Of a DNA stretch of 64,000 nt, positions 45,851-57,996 are shown in pieces. Location: positions 1,612,001 to 1,676,000 of the forward strand of contig JABRWF010000008.1 of assembly GCA_018343915.1 (NCBI GenBank). The letters run 5' to 3'. A program made the translations under genes and the position numbers. The notes beneath the pieces are model-generated. The model worked only from the letters and a program-made list of their open reading frames with translations. It was not told the origin of the DNA and searched no databases. The stretch's first letter is position 1. The number at the start of each line of letters is the position of its first letter. Origin of the DNA: Agroathelia rolfsii (Eukaryota > Basidiomycota > Agaricomycetes > Amylocorticiales > Amylocorticiaceae).

Positions 45851-47353
45851 ATGAGCCAATCCAGAAAAGGAAAGGCCCCCGTACAACCCACCGCCAAAAC
45901 ATCTGCACGACCTTCTATATCTGCTCCTGCCCCTCAGCCTACCTTTTCTCAACCTCCCAAAGTTCCAACTCCGCCTAAAGTTCCCTCTCCCCCTAAATCC
46001 GCATCACCCAAAGAATCCAAGGAGGAAGAAGATGACAAAGAGGAACCTGAAGAGGAAACGTATCTGTTCCCCTCCAAATACCGAGAACCCGGACCTATTG
46101 CCTCTCGTACCAGATCACAAGTCCCCACACCTGTTGTCACCCCAAAAATCCGCACACCAATTCCCACTCCACGTACCCGTACACCCGCTATCACTCGTCC
46201 TCCCTCCCCTGCCATGTCTTCAGGTTTCGAACAATTCATGGGCCAGATGCTGGAAATGCAGCGCCAGACCACCGAAATGATGAGGCACATGACAAAAACC
46301 CAGTACAAGCTGGTTGAGATTGCTGACCGCCCAGCCCCTATGCCTGCCCCCACACCAACACCTGCACCCCAGGTCGTTACGGTTGCCTCAACAAAGGAAA
46401 GAGGCAAGGAGCCCTCTAAGTTCACGGGCAACCATGAAAAGTACAAGGATTTCATCCTAGGGTTCGAAAACTACCTTGGGTTGAATCCGACCTTGTACAG
46501 TACAGATTGGGACAAGGGAAGACTATTGATCTCTTTGCTAGAAGGAGGTCCAAGGAGGTGGTCAGAAAAGTGGTCTGACATGATCAAGGAAGAGGAAGAA
46601 GGGGAAGTCAAGGGAGCACCTCCCTTTGTCTTTAATGATTTCTACAAGGCCTTCCGAGGTCTTTATGGGTCTTGGGACTATAAGAGATCAGCCCTAGACA
46701 AGATGAAGGGAATGAAGCAGGGGTCCCGTAGTACCCAAGATTATATTACGGACTTCTGGTCCACGGCTCAGCAGACTGACCTATCAGAGGAGGATTGGCG
46801 CGTATGCTTTTTGGATGAACTCAACCCCAAAATTCGGAATGTTCTTGGTGGTTGGGATCAGACAAACTTGGAAACTGTGCAAAAGGCAATGGATGCAGCA
46901 CTTTGGGCTGAACAAGGTCTACAATTTGCAGGTCTGTGGCAGGACACATGGAAACCTTGGGTCCCTGTAGCTGGGTCAGCTACAAACCCTATCACAATTA
47001 ATGCGGCTCAAGTTGCTATGCCCTTGACCAGTCAACCCTCATTTCAGGGAAGACCATCATTCCCGCCTAGGGATTGGTCGAAGGCGCAGTGTTTCCATTG
47101 TGGCCAATTAGGTCATCCTAAGCGCCGTTGCCCCCTCCTTGGGTACAAACCTCATCCGTTTGCTCCTGCTGGACAAGCATCTATATCCGCCTCCGTCCAA
47201 GCAGCAGCCGCACCAACAACTCCCTCTATCCCCGCTCCACCTCCAGTTTCTATGAGCCCGCCGGCATACACGGTCCCGGACCATGTAATGCAGATTATGG
47301 AGGAGCAAGCAGCTGCTATTGCTGCCCTTAAAGATCAGATGGGTTTTTCCTGA
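45851..47353 (+). CDS. gag: C3 gag, intact 500-residue ORF
   Basis: The only gypsy gag in the window without a stop. It starts at ATG 45851 (MSQSRKGKAPVQPTAK) and ends at TGA 47351-47353. Residues 1-110 are Pro/Ser/Thr-rich with an acidic patch (EEEDDKEEPEEE). About 125-150 form a coiled segment (FEQFMGQMLEMQRQTTEMM), about 185-380 a capsid-like domain (KFTGNHEKYKDFILGFENYL, GGPRRWSEKW, WDYKRSALDKMKG). The CCHC knuckle CFHCGQLGHPKRRC lies at about 415-430, and a Pro/Ala tail ends ALKDQMGFS. Role: particle formation and RNA binding. Its pol is dead, so it could at most act in trans; Asp-to-Asn-type changes (for example TGNHEKY for TGDREKY) suggest it too has been mutated. Confidence 0.9.
   Translation: MSQSRKGKAPVQPTAKTSARPSISAPAPQPTFSQPPKVPTPPKVPSPPKSASPKESKEEEDDKEEPEEETYLFPSKYREPGPIASRTRSQVPTPVVTPKIRTPIPTPRTRTPAITRPPSPAMSSGFEQFMGQMLEMQRQTTEMMRHMTKTQYKLVEIADRPAPMPAPTPTPAPQVVTVASTKERGKEPSKFTGNHEKYKDFILGFENYLGLNPTLYSTDWDKGRLLISLLEGGPRRWSEKWSDMIKEEEEGEVKGAPPFVFNDFYKAFRGLYGSWDYKRSALDKMKGMKQGSRSTQDYITDFWSTAQQTDLSEEDWRVCFLDELNPKIRNVLGGWDQTNLETVQKAMDAALWAEQGLQFAGLWQDTWKPWVPVAGSATNPITINAAQVAMPLTSQPSFQGRPSFPPRDWSKAQCFHCGQLGHPKRRCPLLGYKPHPFAPAGQASISASVQAAAAPTTPSIPAPPPVSMSPPAYTVPDHVMQIMEEQAAAIAALKDQMGFS
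47341..47347 (+). promoter_or_regulatory. -1 frameshift heptamer, C3
   Basis: ATG GGT TTT TCC TGA: G GGT TTT in gag phase one codon before the stop; pol is in the -1 frame. Confidence 0.77.
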
Positions 47354-50300
47354 GGTCAGCTGAAAGGGCTATTCAGTCTGACCAATACGTTCAGAATTGT
47401 TTTTCTTCTCTTTCCTCTTGTAATAATATTTCTATTTCCTCCTCTTCTTATTTTTCCCTTGCAGGTGTGAATGGACAGCACCTCAAGGTCCCTATCATGT
47501 TCTATGGACCCTTTAGAAACTTTTCCACTTTTGCTATGATTGACTCTGGTGCTTCATCTTCTTTTGTAAACTACTGATATGTAGAAAAACACAAAATCCC
47601 CACAAAAAAATTACCTTGCCCTATTCCCTTGTACAATATAGATAACTCCACAAACCAGATAGGAAAAATAGAATCCGTTGCCATACTTGATACTACGATA
47701 GGATCCAAAAGAAAATACCTGCCTCTCTGCATTGTTGATATTGGCCAAGAAGACGTTATTCTTGGAATCGATTGGCTATGCCTTGAAAACCCAGTGATAG
47801 ATTGGAAGTCTGCAGAAATAACCTTCCTACCAGAAAAGGAAGCTATACAAGCCACCACGATCATGCCGACAGGCTACAAAGACTTTGCCAATGTTTTCTC
47901 TGAAGAAGAAGCAAGTAAACTACCTAGCCATAAGCCATCCGACTATAAGATTGAGTTGCTTGATGAAACCAAGCTTAGATAAGGGCGTGTATACCCCCTC
48001 AGTAGCAATGAAACTGATGCACTCAATGAATGGATTGATGACAACTTGGCCAAGGGGTATATTCGCAAATCTGAAAGTGAATTTGCCGCTCCTATATTCT
48101 TTGTTCCAAAGAAAAATGGGAAACTCCGCCCTGTATAGGACTATCGAGCCCTTAATGAGCAAACCATCAAAAACGCCTACCCTCTCCCCCTGATTTCGGA
48201 AATTGTGGAACACATGACCCGCTTTCGATGGTTTACAAAGATTGACCTTAGAGCAGGATTTAACAACATCCACATCAGGGAAGGGGATGAGCGCAAGGCA
48301 GCCTTCATTACATCACGAGGTCTTTTCAAACCCTTAGTCATGCCTTTTGGTCTCTGTAACGCCCCATCTTCCATGCAAGCCTTAATGGATGACATCCTAC
48401 TTCGCCTAGTTCAGTTGGGATTTGTTAGGGTTTACATCGACGACGTTATTATTGGGGCTGAAACCAAGGAGAAACTATGGGAAATTACCAGGGAAGTCCT
48501 TTCCATATTGAGGCAGCACAACCTCTATGGTAACCTAGATAAATTCGAGGTAGAGAAACCTGAAGTCAACATCCTTGGTTTTGTCGTCTCCTACCAGCAA
48601 GTTCGTATGGACCCAGAAAAAGTCAAACCTATCCTGGACTGGCCAACTCCCAAAAATGTCAAGGAGGTCCACAAATTCCGAGGATTGGCCAACTACTATA
48701 GGCGTTTCATCCGAGATTTTGGGAAAATCTGCAAACCCCTAGACCGTCTCACAGGCAAGATTAACTGGACTTAGGGAACCGAAGAACAAGAAAGTTTCGA
48801 AAATCTTAAAAAGGCCTTCAGTACTGCTCCTGTACTATGCTCCTATGATCAGAAGGCTCCCACCCAAGTTGAGACAGACGCTTCTTCTTACGCTACCAGT
48901 GCAGTCCTCAGTCAGAAAGATAAATCGGGCGCCTGGCATCCAATCGCTTTCCTATCCCAATCCATGAATGATGCAGAGAGAAATTATGATATTTGGGATA
49001 AGGAAATGCTTGGGGTTATTCGCGCATTGGATCACTGGCGTCATTTACTCCAAGGATTACCGGAGCCCTTTGAAATCTGGACAGATCACAAGAACCTTGA
49101 ATATTGGACAACTGCCCGTAACCTCACCCGCCGATAAGCCCAATGGTCCCTCTTCTTGGCTGATTTCAATTTCCGTATTCACTATCAGAAGAGTGCCGAA
49201 AACGGCAAGGCCAATGCACTATCGCGATGCCCTGATCTTCAAGTCTCGGATGCCGAGGATAATCAGGATGTTGTTCTGCTTGATCCCAAGCTATTCCGGA
49301 TAAACGCTGCCCGATGAGGTCATGTGCTTATGGAAGGGGAATCCGAGCTGCTCAAGAAGATCCGGAATGCTTCCCCTGAAGCAGAGGTTGCAGAGGCGCT
49401 TTGGTTGGTCAAAGATTTAGGACCTGTCAAACTCCAAAAGGGACTAGAAGAGTGGAATCAGGAAAATGGGATTATTCTATGACAAGGAAGGGTTTATGTA
49501 CCAGCAGACAAGGAAATACGCACCCAGGTCATCTCAATGTATCATGATAGCTTGCTCAGTGGCCATCCCGGTCAACATAAGACTCTCAAATTAGTATCCC
49601 GTAACTACTGGTGGCCCGGTATGACCAAGGCCGTAAATGAATACATGGAAACTTGCCAAACCTGCATTCAGAATAAATCCTCCCGACTACCCGCTTTTGG
49701 CCCCTTAGAACCTCTACCTACGCCTACTTGTCCTTGGGATCATATAACAATGGACATGATTGTCAAACTTCCGGATTTGCAAGGCTATAATAGCATCCTT
49801 GTAGTAGTCAATAGGTTTTCCAAAATGACCCATATCATACCAACTACGGAGAAAATCAATGCCATCGGAACAGCAGAACTCTTGTGGTCACAAGTATTCA
49901 AGCTCCATGGCTTGCCATCTCGGATTACTTCCGATAGGGGACCCCAGTTTGCAAGCAAGGTCATGCGCGAAGTTCATAAGCGTTTGGGTATCATCACAGC
50001 CATGTCCACAGCATATCACCTGCAGACAGATGGCCAATCAGAACGTGTCAATCAAGAACTAGAAGCATATCTGAGATTCTTTGTTTCTCACCGTCAGGAT
50101 GATTGGGCCCGACTACTCCTGTCTGCTGAGTTTGCTCTGAATAACCAGCAACACTCGGCCACCAAGATATCTCCATTCCGAATGAACTACGGGTTTGACC
50201 CACAAATGGATTTCTCCCTTACTGGGCTTTTTGAAACTCCTGCCGTGAAAGACTGGATGCATGTAATATCAGATGCACAGGCCGACACTCAGGCTGCTCT

Positions 50301-50925
50301 CAATCTAGCAGCAGAGAAAATGAAGGAATCCTTCAATAAGCACGTCTAAGAAAGCCCTCAATGGAAAAGGGGCGACAAGGTCTAGTTATCCACAGAAAAC
50401 CTGAAAACTTCCCAGCCAACCAAGAAACTTGCTGCCAAGTTTGCAGGACCCTATGAAATCCTAGAAAGAATAGGACCCCTCGCTTACCGCCTTAAAATTC
50501 CTTGCACATGGTCCATCCACGATGTCTTTCATATCTCCCTTTTATCAGGACATAAACCATCAGATTGAGATCAGCCTTCTCCAGAGCCCGTCAAAGTTGA
50601 AGGAGAAGAAGAATGGGAGGTAGCGAAAATCAAGGACTCTAGGATTTTGGGAAGACCTAAGCGGCTTGAATACCTCATTAGCTGGAAGGATGCACCAGGA
50701 GAGGACAACTGGGAACCTGCCGATAACCTAACACATGCCAAGGCCAGGATTTGTGACTTCCATAAAAGGCACCCTAATGCACCTAAACGCTTAAACGCTG
50801 CAGTCTTTGGGGAATTACCTTTTAGACCAATAGAAAATTTCACGAAAACAAATATAAAGGAAAATGCAGGATGGGAACTAGGGAAGTTCCGGAGTAACTC
50901 CCTTGAGAAGGGGGTAATGTTATGA
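47354..50925 (+). pseudogene. pol: C3 pol: protease to chromodomain, heavily mutated
   Basis: Protease MIDSGASSSFVNY near 47540, EDVILGIDWLCLEN near 47750, RT near 48050-48600 with YIDD intact near 48435, RNase H near 48870-49200, H2C2 near 49537-49620, integrase MDMIVKLPDLQGYNSIL near 49755, ITSDRGPQFAS near 49925, DGQSERVNQE near 50030, chromodomain KRLEYLISWKDAPGEDNWEP near 50665. At least ten stops: near 47576, 47980, 48136, 48772, 49135, 49315, 49480, 50347, 50383 and 50566. They fit CGA to TGA, CAR to TAR and TGG to TAG; the one at 50347 needs two transitions. The natural stop is TGA 50923-50925, overlapping the LTR. Confidence 0.92.
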
Positions 50926-51554
50926 GTTGGACATTTTTCGCATTTTCTTTACATACCTGTACATATTTTTATTATATTTTTACGATTTTTATTCATTGAG
51001 ATACAGGCAAAATACCTTGCAGGCAACATCTTGACGCACGTGTGACTAGCAGTGTTAGCCCCACATGACAGGAGTGCTTGTGACAAGAGTATATTGGGAA
51101 GGCGGAGTCTAGACCATTCCTTTTCATCAAAAGGTCTAGACTCAGGAACCAGGGTCGTTCCGATCACTGTGCGATTACTAAGGAGTACTAGACTCATCAT
51201 TCCAATTGGATGCTCATTGGACTTAGGTATAAAGCACTGCCCCTGCATTTTTACATGTTCCTGCTTACGAACCCCGGCTGCGCACAGACCACCAAGGCTG
51301 TGCACGGGCCCTTTCATTTACATATGAATACAAGCATATAGCCCTTACCTGAACCTTAGCTTTGACCTTTTTGCCTTCAGGTAAGGGCACCCCATTTGTG
51401 TTTCCTTATGTAAACAACTAATATATTTTGCCTTCAGGCTTATGCACATCCTAGCCCACCTTCACTCTCCCTCACTCTCCCCCCCTCCTTATTAAGTATA
51501 AGGCCTATAAGGCATCTTAGTAAGTGTGTAAGGCCTCATTACAAGGAGGTCTCT
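50918..51554 (+). repeat. C3 3' LTR, left part
   Basis: 637 bp from TGTTATGAGTTGG to GGAGGTCTCT, cut by D. The start motif AGCTTTGACCT is near 51358. Its first 140 bp are the type found at the left end of the chimeric LTR at 3938. The rest of this LTR should lie beyond the right edge of the window. Confidence 0.88.
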
Positions 51555-51804
51555 TGTCACAACCCGCCAACGCACCTGGCCGCCGAACGTCCCGATTGCA
51601 CACATCGACACACGCGAACATCTACGACGGAGCCACCAGTGACATCCTCCCTTCTGCACCGCCGTGTGTCCCGTGCATCAGAAGCGTTTCCGATGTGTCT
51701 GCCGACGTTTCCCCGGAGCCATGTGCATAGCACCTTCCCACGCTTCCTTCCCATCATTGATGCGCTTCTGTCCATCAGAGCATTCCACATACCGACTGGC
51801 CTTC

Positions 51805-52158
51805 TGTTGAAGGGCAAAGCTGGATAAAGGTTTATATGTATATTCCAAACTCTTTTCCTTTTCCTAATTCACATGGAACGATAAACGGACATTTACATTA
51901 TATACTGTACATAACTCGTTACATGTGTTATTTGCTTCCGCGGTCACATAACTAGTGTTTACTTCTGTGACGCGTTTGGACTTCGTACATCTCAGTTGTT
52001 TCCTTTACTACAACTGAGGTGTAAGTGGACACTTATTCTCCTGTTTTACATTCACTACTAATTCCCTTGTAGTAATATTATATAGGTGAATATCATAGTT
52101 GTTTCCTTTACTACAACTGAGGTTAATATTATATAGTATTACACCCCTAATTTTGACA
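51805..52158 (+). repeat. copia 5' LTR
   Basis: TGTTGAAGGGC to AATTTTGACA, 354 bp. It contains a repeated segment CAGTTGTTTCCTTTACTACA twice, at about 51985 and 52098, with CTGAGGT after each. Confidence 0.94.
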
Positions 52159-52171
52159 GGTTATGAGCACG
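52159..52171 (+). promoter_or_regulatory. copia primer binding site (initiator tRNA-Met half type)
   Basis: Directly after the LTR: GGTTATGAGCACG. GGTTATGAGC complements GCUCAUAACC, the anticodon-loop region of initiator tRNA-Met. This resembles the internal tRNA priming used by Drosophila copia and yeast Ty5. Inference from sequence match only. Confidence 0.6.
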
Positions 52172-55100
52172 AACGCTTCCATGTCCGTTAAGTCCGCCTC
52201 ATGAAACCACTCTAGCCGTGCTACTCACGTCCGGCTAACACATCTAAATGATGATGGATCGAACTGGCTTCTCTACTCAAAAGAGATGTCCAACTACCTC
52301 ACCTTGAAGGGACTGAAAAGATTCCTCAACGGCACTACAAAGGTCCCAACATACCCTCCCACCACGAAGGATAAAGAGGGGAATGAGATCAAGCCAACGA
52401 GCGAGCAGGTCAAAGCTTACAAGGAAGAGGCAGACGAGTGGGACGAAAAGGATAAGGACGCTCAGGTCACAATTACGCAGACCCTTCCTGAGACCCTCAA
52501 AATCAAGGTTATCGACTGCGCGACAGCCACCGGAATGTGGGCCATTCTTACAAAGAGGTTCACACGAGTCAATTTCATGACAAAGGCGGAGTATGTGAAG
52601 AAAATGTTCATGACAAAGTGCCCGGAGGATGGCAACCCCCGCGACACTTTAAATGACCTCGAACTCCTACGCAAACAACATGCTAGCGTAGGAGGAAACA
52701 TGGAGGACGAAACCTACTCATCCATCATCCTTATGGCAATGCCGGAGCGCTATCGACAGCTGCTCCTCTCATTCCTCAGCGGAAAGGAAGCCTCGAAAGT
52801 CGAACCTACAGCAGACGACATCGCAAAGGCCATTCGCTCCTTAGCCCAAGACGATAAAACCCTCGGCAGTCAATCTGTCCAGTCATCACCCTCCATTGCC
52901 CTAGTGGCATCCACCCCCTCTACCCAACCTAGCTCATCCAAGTCGATGGGCAAGTTTTGTGAGAACTGCAAGCAGACAAATCATGTGAAAGCAGATTGCT
53001 TTGCAATAGGGGGAGGTTGTGAAGGAAAAGGTCCAAGGCAGGCTAAAACAAAGGGGAAGAAGAAAGCCAAAGGGAAGGCGAGCGCAGCAGTAGCCCAGGC
53101 TGCTAGCAGCGATGACGACAATGATGACGACGAGATTTTTGCATTTGCAGTATCAACAAACTTCTCCATCGTGGCAAAGGCCAATGCGTCAGAGAGCAAA
53201 TTCACCCGTCTACTCGATTCAGGAGCATCAAAGCATTTTGAACCCCACCGAGAAAGCTTCACGACATACCAGGAAATACCCCCATCACCAATCACATCTG
53301 CTGACGGCCACACCTTTCAGGCCATCGGGGAGGGAGAGGTCATTATCCGACTGAAGACGGAATGCGGCCATGCAAAACTACGCCTACAAAAGGTCCTCCA
53401 TGCACCATCCATGCCAACAGCACTAATATCTGTCAGTGCCATGATGAAAGGAAAATTTGACATCAACTTCAAATGGAAGGAACACGCAGCTCACCTTATC
53501 TCGCCCAATGGCAAGCTCCTGCTATGCATCCCCAACCGTGGTGGGCTGTTCCCTCTCGAAGGGGAGGTAATCTTGGGTTCCAGCCAAGCACCCCCAGCCA
53601 AGGCAAGACCTAGCTCAAAGCCTAAAGCTGAGAGCGCAATGATAGTGGCTCCTGTATCCAAAATGTCAATGGAGGAGTTCCACCGCTGCATGGCCCATGC
53701 TAACACACCCGCTCTATTGAAGATGGTGAACGAGGGGATTGTAAGAGGCATAGAACTCACTGACTCCAACATGCCCACATGCGAGGTTTGTATCAAAGCC
53801 AAGCACTCCCGCGCCTCTTTTCCAAAAACCCAATCTGAACCACCCACCACCCGCTATGGCGAACGCATTCACTGCGATGTATGGGGACCTGCCCAAGTAC
53901 GATCAACAGGCGGCAAGTACTACTATGCCACCCATTTAGATGACTACACCAACGAAGCGACAATCCTCTTTATGTCAGCAAAATCGGAGACATTTGAGAA
54001 GTATAAGGCATACGAGGCATAGGCAAAAGCCCAGAGAGGCTGCTCTGTAATCAAAGAGCTGCAATCGGATCAAGGGGGAGAGTACACAAGTGAGGAATTC
54101 ACCCAACACCTCGAAAGTGAGGGCACCGTCCGCCGTCTAGCAACACATGACTCACCTCAGCAAAACGGCAAGGCTGAACGCCTAAACCGTACAATCGTTG
54201 AGCGTGCGCGAGCACTCCTTTTCAATGCTGGCCTCCCAAAGTCCCTGTGGCCAGAAGCTATTTGTCATGCAGTATACATTCGAAATCGCACGACGACATT
54301 GCAAACATGAGGCTTGACTCCATATGAGCGAGCAACAGGGCAGAAACTGGACCTCTCCAAGCTGCGATGCTTTGGAGAGACAGTCTGGGTAAAGGTCGAA
54401 GGGGTAGGAAAGCTTGACCCATGGTCAAAATTGGCAAGATGGCTTGGGATTGACACTGAGAGCAAGGCCCACCGGGTATACTGGGAAGGCACAGGACGAA
54501 TTTCGGTTGAACGCAACGTCAGATTTGGTGATATGCCGTATACCGTTGTATCTGCTGAGGGGGAGACAAGGACTAAGTCTAGAAAATCCACCAGAAACGA
54601 CGAGAATGCCGCAGAGCAGAGAGCAGAGGTCCAGGGGGAGTTAGAGCAGAGCAGTGACGACAACCGCTCGCCGACTGTAGAGATCTCACCCTCATCCCCA
54701 TCACCATCAGCACCTGACGCACCGGAACTGGCACCTAACCCAGCTGGAGACGATGCCATCGAGAAGGTTCATCACAGACCCGAACACGAGCCCGCCCAGG
54801 CCCAGACCGCCGAGACAGACCAGCCGCGCCGTTCCGAGCGAGAGCGAAAGCCTACCGCAAAAGCAAAGGCAGCTCAGAGCAACAGCAAAGCCAGTGGAAC
54901 GCAGAAAATACCCAAGAGCTTGATACCAGCAATAGCCAAGCTGGCAATGAGTTTTAATGAGGTTGATGAGGAGGAATGGACCATCGAAGGCGATGACGCC
55001 GACACCAGCTCCCTCTTTGCGCTAGCAGCCATGGCAGGCGACGAGCCTACGTATAAGCAAGCTATGGCGAGTCCGGACCGCAACAAGTGGGTAGCGGCAT

Positions 55101-56596
55101 GCGAAGCAGAGCTTGACGCCCTCAGATGGACGGGCACTTACCGTTTGGTCGAACCCCCAAAAGGCGCTCACGTAATCGGTTGCACGTGGGCGCTGCAACG
55201 GAAGCGAAACGAGCGAAATCAAATAGTCAAGCACAAGGCTCGACTTTGCGCGCAGGGATTCACTCAAATTCCTGGCATCGACTATCATGATACAAGCGCA
55301 CCTACCGCTCATCCCTCCTCGCTTCGTCTCATCCTCTCTCTGGCTGCTGTGCATGATCTGGAACTCCACCAAATCGATTTCAAAAATGCCTACCTTAACG
55401 GTGACCTCGATGAGAACATATACATGCGTCAGCCAACTGGTTTTGTCGACCTGAAGCATCCGAACGCCGTTTGGAAGCTCGTGAAGGCGTTGTATGGACT
55501 GAAGCAGGTGGGGCATCAGTGGTACAAAAAGGTACGCGCCCTCTTTGAGAGCATTGGACTGAAACGATTGGCGTACGACCCCGCCGTTTTCCTTAGAATT
55601 TCGCGCATGTCTACCACCATCGTTGCTGTGCACGTCAACGACTGCACAATCGTCACAGCCACGCTTGCCAAAATGGTTGAACTTAAACGGTGTCTCAATG
55701 CCCAGTATGAGCTTGTCGATCTCGGCGAGGCTCACTGGCTACTGGGGTATGAAATCCAACGGGACAGGCCAAACCGCCGAATCTCAATGCACCAAGGCGT
55801 GTATATCGATCAAATTATCGAACAAGCACAAATGCTCGATTCACGCCCACTCTTGGTCCCCATGGAATGACACGCCAATCTCAGCACCCTTGAGGCTGAC
55901 AAATCCGACCGCGCGGTTATGCAAGGCAAGCCATACGCGATGCTAGTTGGCTTGCTCATGTACGCGGCCGTTGGCACGCGCCCAGACATTTCGTTTGCAG
56001 TTTCCATACTTGCTCGTGTCCTTGCTAATCCCACAGTCCCGCACTGGAGTGCCGCACGCCGACTGGTCCAATATCTTAAGTTCACCCGCAATGACGCTCT
56101 CACCTTCAGCGCCAATGCCCACGAAGGGCTCATTTCTTATTCTGATGCCGACTTTGCTGGCCAGGACGACCGTCACTCGATTTCCGGATCCGTATTCCTG
56201 TACGGCGGTGCCGCCATCAGCTGGTCCTCGCACAAGCAACCTCTTGTCGCGCTCTCCTCAACTGAGGCAGAGTATATCTCCACATCCGACGCCTGCTGCA
56301 AGTTGAAATGGCTTACAGGCCTCATCAACAAGCTCACGAACGGCTCGCTCGCACCTTCCCAGGTCCTTTACTACGATAACTAGAGCGCAATCAAATTGGC
56401 GCGGAACGGTTTATTCAACCCACGCACGAAGCACATCGATGTGCGATACCACTATATATGGGAGGAGATCGAGCGCGGTACTGTCGACCTTCAATATTGC
56501 AATACCAATGAGATGGCTGCGGATTTATTCACGAAGCCACTCGGCTCGAAGAAGCTCAACTACTTCAAGTTCATGATTGGACTCCTTCTACTTTGA
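52163..56596 (+). pseudogene. pol: copia gag-pol polyprotein, broken
   Basis: One frame from ATG 52163. UBN2-type gag (IKVIDCATATGMWAILTKRF near 52505), CCHC-like CENCKQTNHVKADC near 52960, protease LLDSGASKHF near 53213, pre-integrase HRCMAHANTPALLKM with CEVC near 53785, integrase IHCDVWGP near 53867, QSDQGGEY near 54065, GKAERLNR near 54172, RT WALQRKRNERNQIVKHKARL near 55190, RNase H SDADFAGQDDRHSISGS near 56140 and STEAEYIS near 56258. Stops: 52202-52204, 54020-54022, 54308-54310, 55868-55870 and 56381-56383 (the last turns DNQSAIKLARN into DN*). All fit C-to-T. The RT active site reads HVND at 55631-55642, where family members have VDD, so a catalytic Asp is lost. Confidence 0.93.
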
Positions 56597-56603
56597 GGGG
56601 GAG

Positions 56604-56957
56604 TGTTGAAGGGCAAAGCTGGATAAAGGTTTATATGTATATTCCAAACTCTTTTCCTTTTCCTAATTCACATGGAACGATAAATGGACATTTACATTAT
56701 ATACTGTACATAACTCGTTACATGTGTTATTTGCTTCCGTGGTCACATGACTAGTGTTTACTTCTGTGACGCGTTTGGACTTTGTACATCTCAGTTGTTT
56801 CCTTTACTACAACTGAGGTGTAAGTAGACACTTATTCTCCTGTTTTACATTCACTACTAATTCCCTTGTAGTAATATTATATAGGTGAATATCATAGTTG
56901 TTTCCTTTACTACAACTGAGGTTAATATTATATAGTATTACACCCCTAATTTTGACA
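56604..56957 (+). repeat. copia 3' LTR
   Basis: 354 bp, nearly identical to the 5' LTR; ends TTTTGACA followed by the CCTTC duplication. Confidence 0.94.
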
Positions 56958-57244
56958 CCTTCTCGACAACATTCCCCGAGTCGCCATGTGCCCGCACCAG
57001 CGGATCCTTCCTATCTGGGAAGATCGCGCTTGGACTCTCCTATGATTGCACTCTGATCGACGATCAGACCGCTGATGGTTCCGAAGGAAGGCAACCCCGC
57101 CTTTGTGCACAGTATGGCACGACTACCAGAGCGCGCGGCGCGCGCTATTACTTATTGTTCCTATTGTCTTCATCTATTTCTTTATTTATCATTTTCTTGA
57201 CTACTGTACTTAGTATATAGTACTGTACTTGATGTAGTAGATAC

Positions 57245-57602
57245 AGTAGTCGGAAAATTAAGTGTGTATCACCCTAACCCAGCCTACACCCGCTGCATAG
57301 CCAGCGGTCAACCTGTGGACTCGAGCGTCCTCGAGTATCTCGTTCTGTTTCTCCCTCTCTGGCTTTTCACCTCTCGCTCCACGCCTGATCTTGCCAGACC
57401 ACCCGTTCAACTTGCCGTACGCCGTGACTGCTTGCTGCGTCACCCGTATCGCCGCAAGCTCCGAGATATCAAAGAGGCAACTCCACAAACCCATAGGGCT
57501 GCCATCCGGCAGTGAGTCGCTTAGCAACTAGTGCTCCAGGGGCATCGCCGCACTGCCCAAGCTAGCTGCGAAGGCAGCTCTTAACAGTATTTTCCGACTA
57601 CT
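57245..57602. repeat. Inverted-repeat-bounded segment in D
   Basis: AGTAGTCGGAAAAT at 57245-57258 and its complement ATTTTCCGACTACT at 57589-57602 bound about 358 bp. A second near-copy of the right arm (ATTTTCCAACTACT) is at 57666-57679. The left arm recurs at about 63836 in the second D repeat as AGTAGTTGGAAAAT. No duplication of flanking bases is seen, so a small DNA transposon is only a possibility. Confidence 0.35.
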
Positions 57603-57996
57603 TTCTTAATTGTCCTTCCTTTTTCTTCTACCTGACCTTTGAGTCAGAAAATCCTGCCTGACAGTATTTTCCAACTACTATCTTAATCGTCTTTTTATTG
57701 TCTTCATTATGTCTCTGCGACAAGACCTTCCATCTTCATAATTCTCTGTGGTCTCGTCATTTCCTTGTATTCACATTCATTTTGGACTATGCTATACTTT
57801 GATAGTATTTTGCATCATCATTTATTCCCTTGACAAGACTCCCTTATGTTTTCTCCCTTCTCTGCTTGTCATGGTTTTCCTGGCCTTAGTGCCTATTGTT
57901 TTTCTATTTCTATATTTTCCTTTTCACACATTTGGATGCCGACACAGGATTTATTAGCGGCCGTGGACTGCGGTGACTACAAGAGATATACAACCA
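57603..57996. other. Non-coding pyrimidine-rich stretch of D
   Basis: About 390 bp, CT- and T-rich, no supported gene. It includes a partial direct repeat of the 57586-57610 sequence at 57662-57690. The boundary of the D left repeat may lie in here. Confidence 0.4.

Larger units (their letters stand above)
43842..51554 (+). mobile_element. C3: family C chromovirus, ends interrupted
   Basis: Plus-strand element with a partial 5' LTR (43842-44429), primer site 44432-44442, leader split by a solo LTR, intact gag 45851-47353, broken pol to 50925, and 3' LTR 50918-51554 cut by D. The missing left part of its 5' LTR is most likely the first segment of the chimeric LTR at 3938. C3 would then span 3938 to beyond the window and host C1. 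The right target duplication is out of view. Confidence 0.85.
51805..56957 (+). mobile_element. Ty1/copia element
   Basis: 5153 bp, flanked by CCTTC (51800-51804 and 56958-56962). LTRs 51805-52158 and 56604-56957 are both 354 bp and differ at about five positions, all transitions (about 1.4%), which makes it one of the younger insertions. It has a single gag-pol frame, in contrast to the frameshifting gypsy families. The polypurine tract TTTGAGGGGGAG lies just before 56604. Confidence 0.95.
51555..57410 (+). repeat. D left terminal repeat, split by copia
   Basis: 51555-51804 and 56963 onwards match 63303-64000 base for base with scattered C/T changes. The uninterrupted copy at 63303 shows the exact empty site for the copia element (GACTGGCCTTCTCGACAAC). 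The end is placed where the in-window match stops; the true repeat may run to about 57.6-57.95 kb. A TATA-like stretch AGTATATAGTACTG lies near 57205. Confidence 0.75.

Noticed and set aside
51555..51804. A single-copy host flank of the copia element
   Set aside because: The same sequence, uninterrupted, recurs at 63303, so it is repeat DNA.
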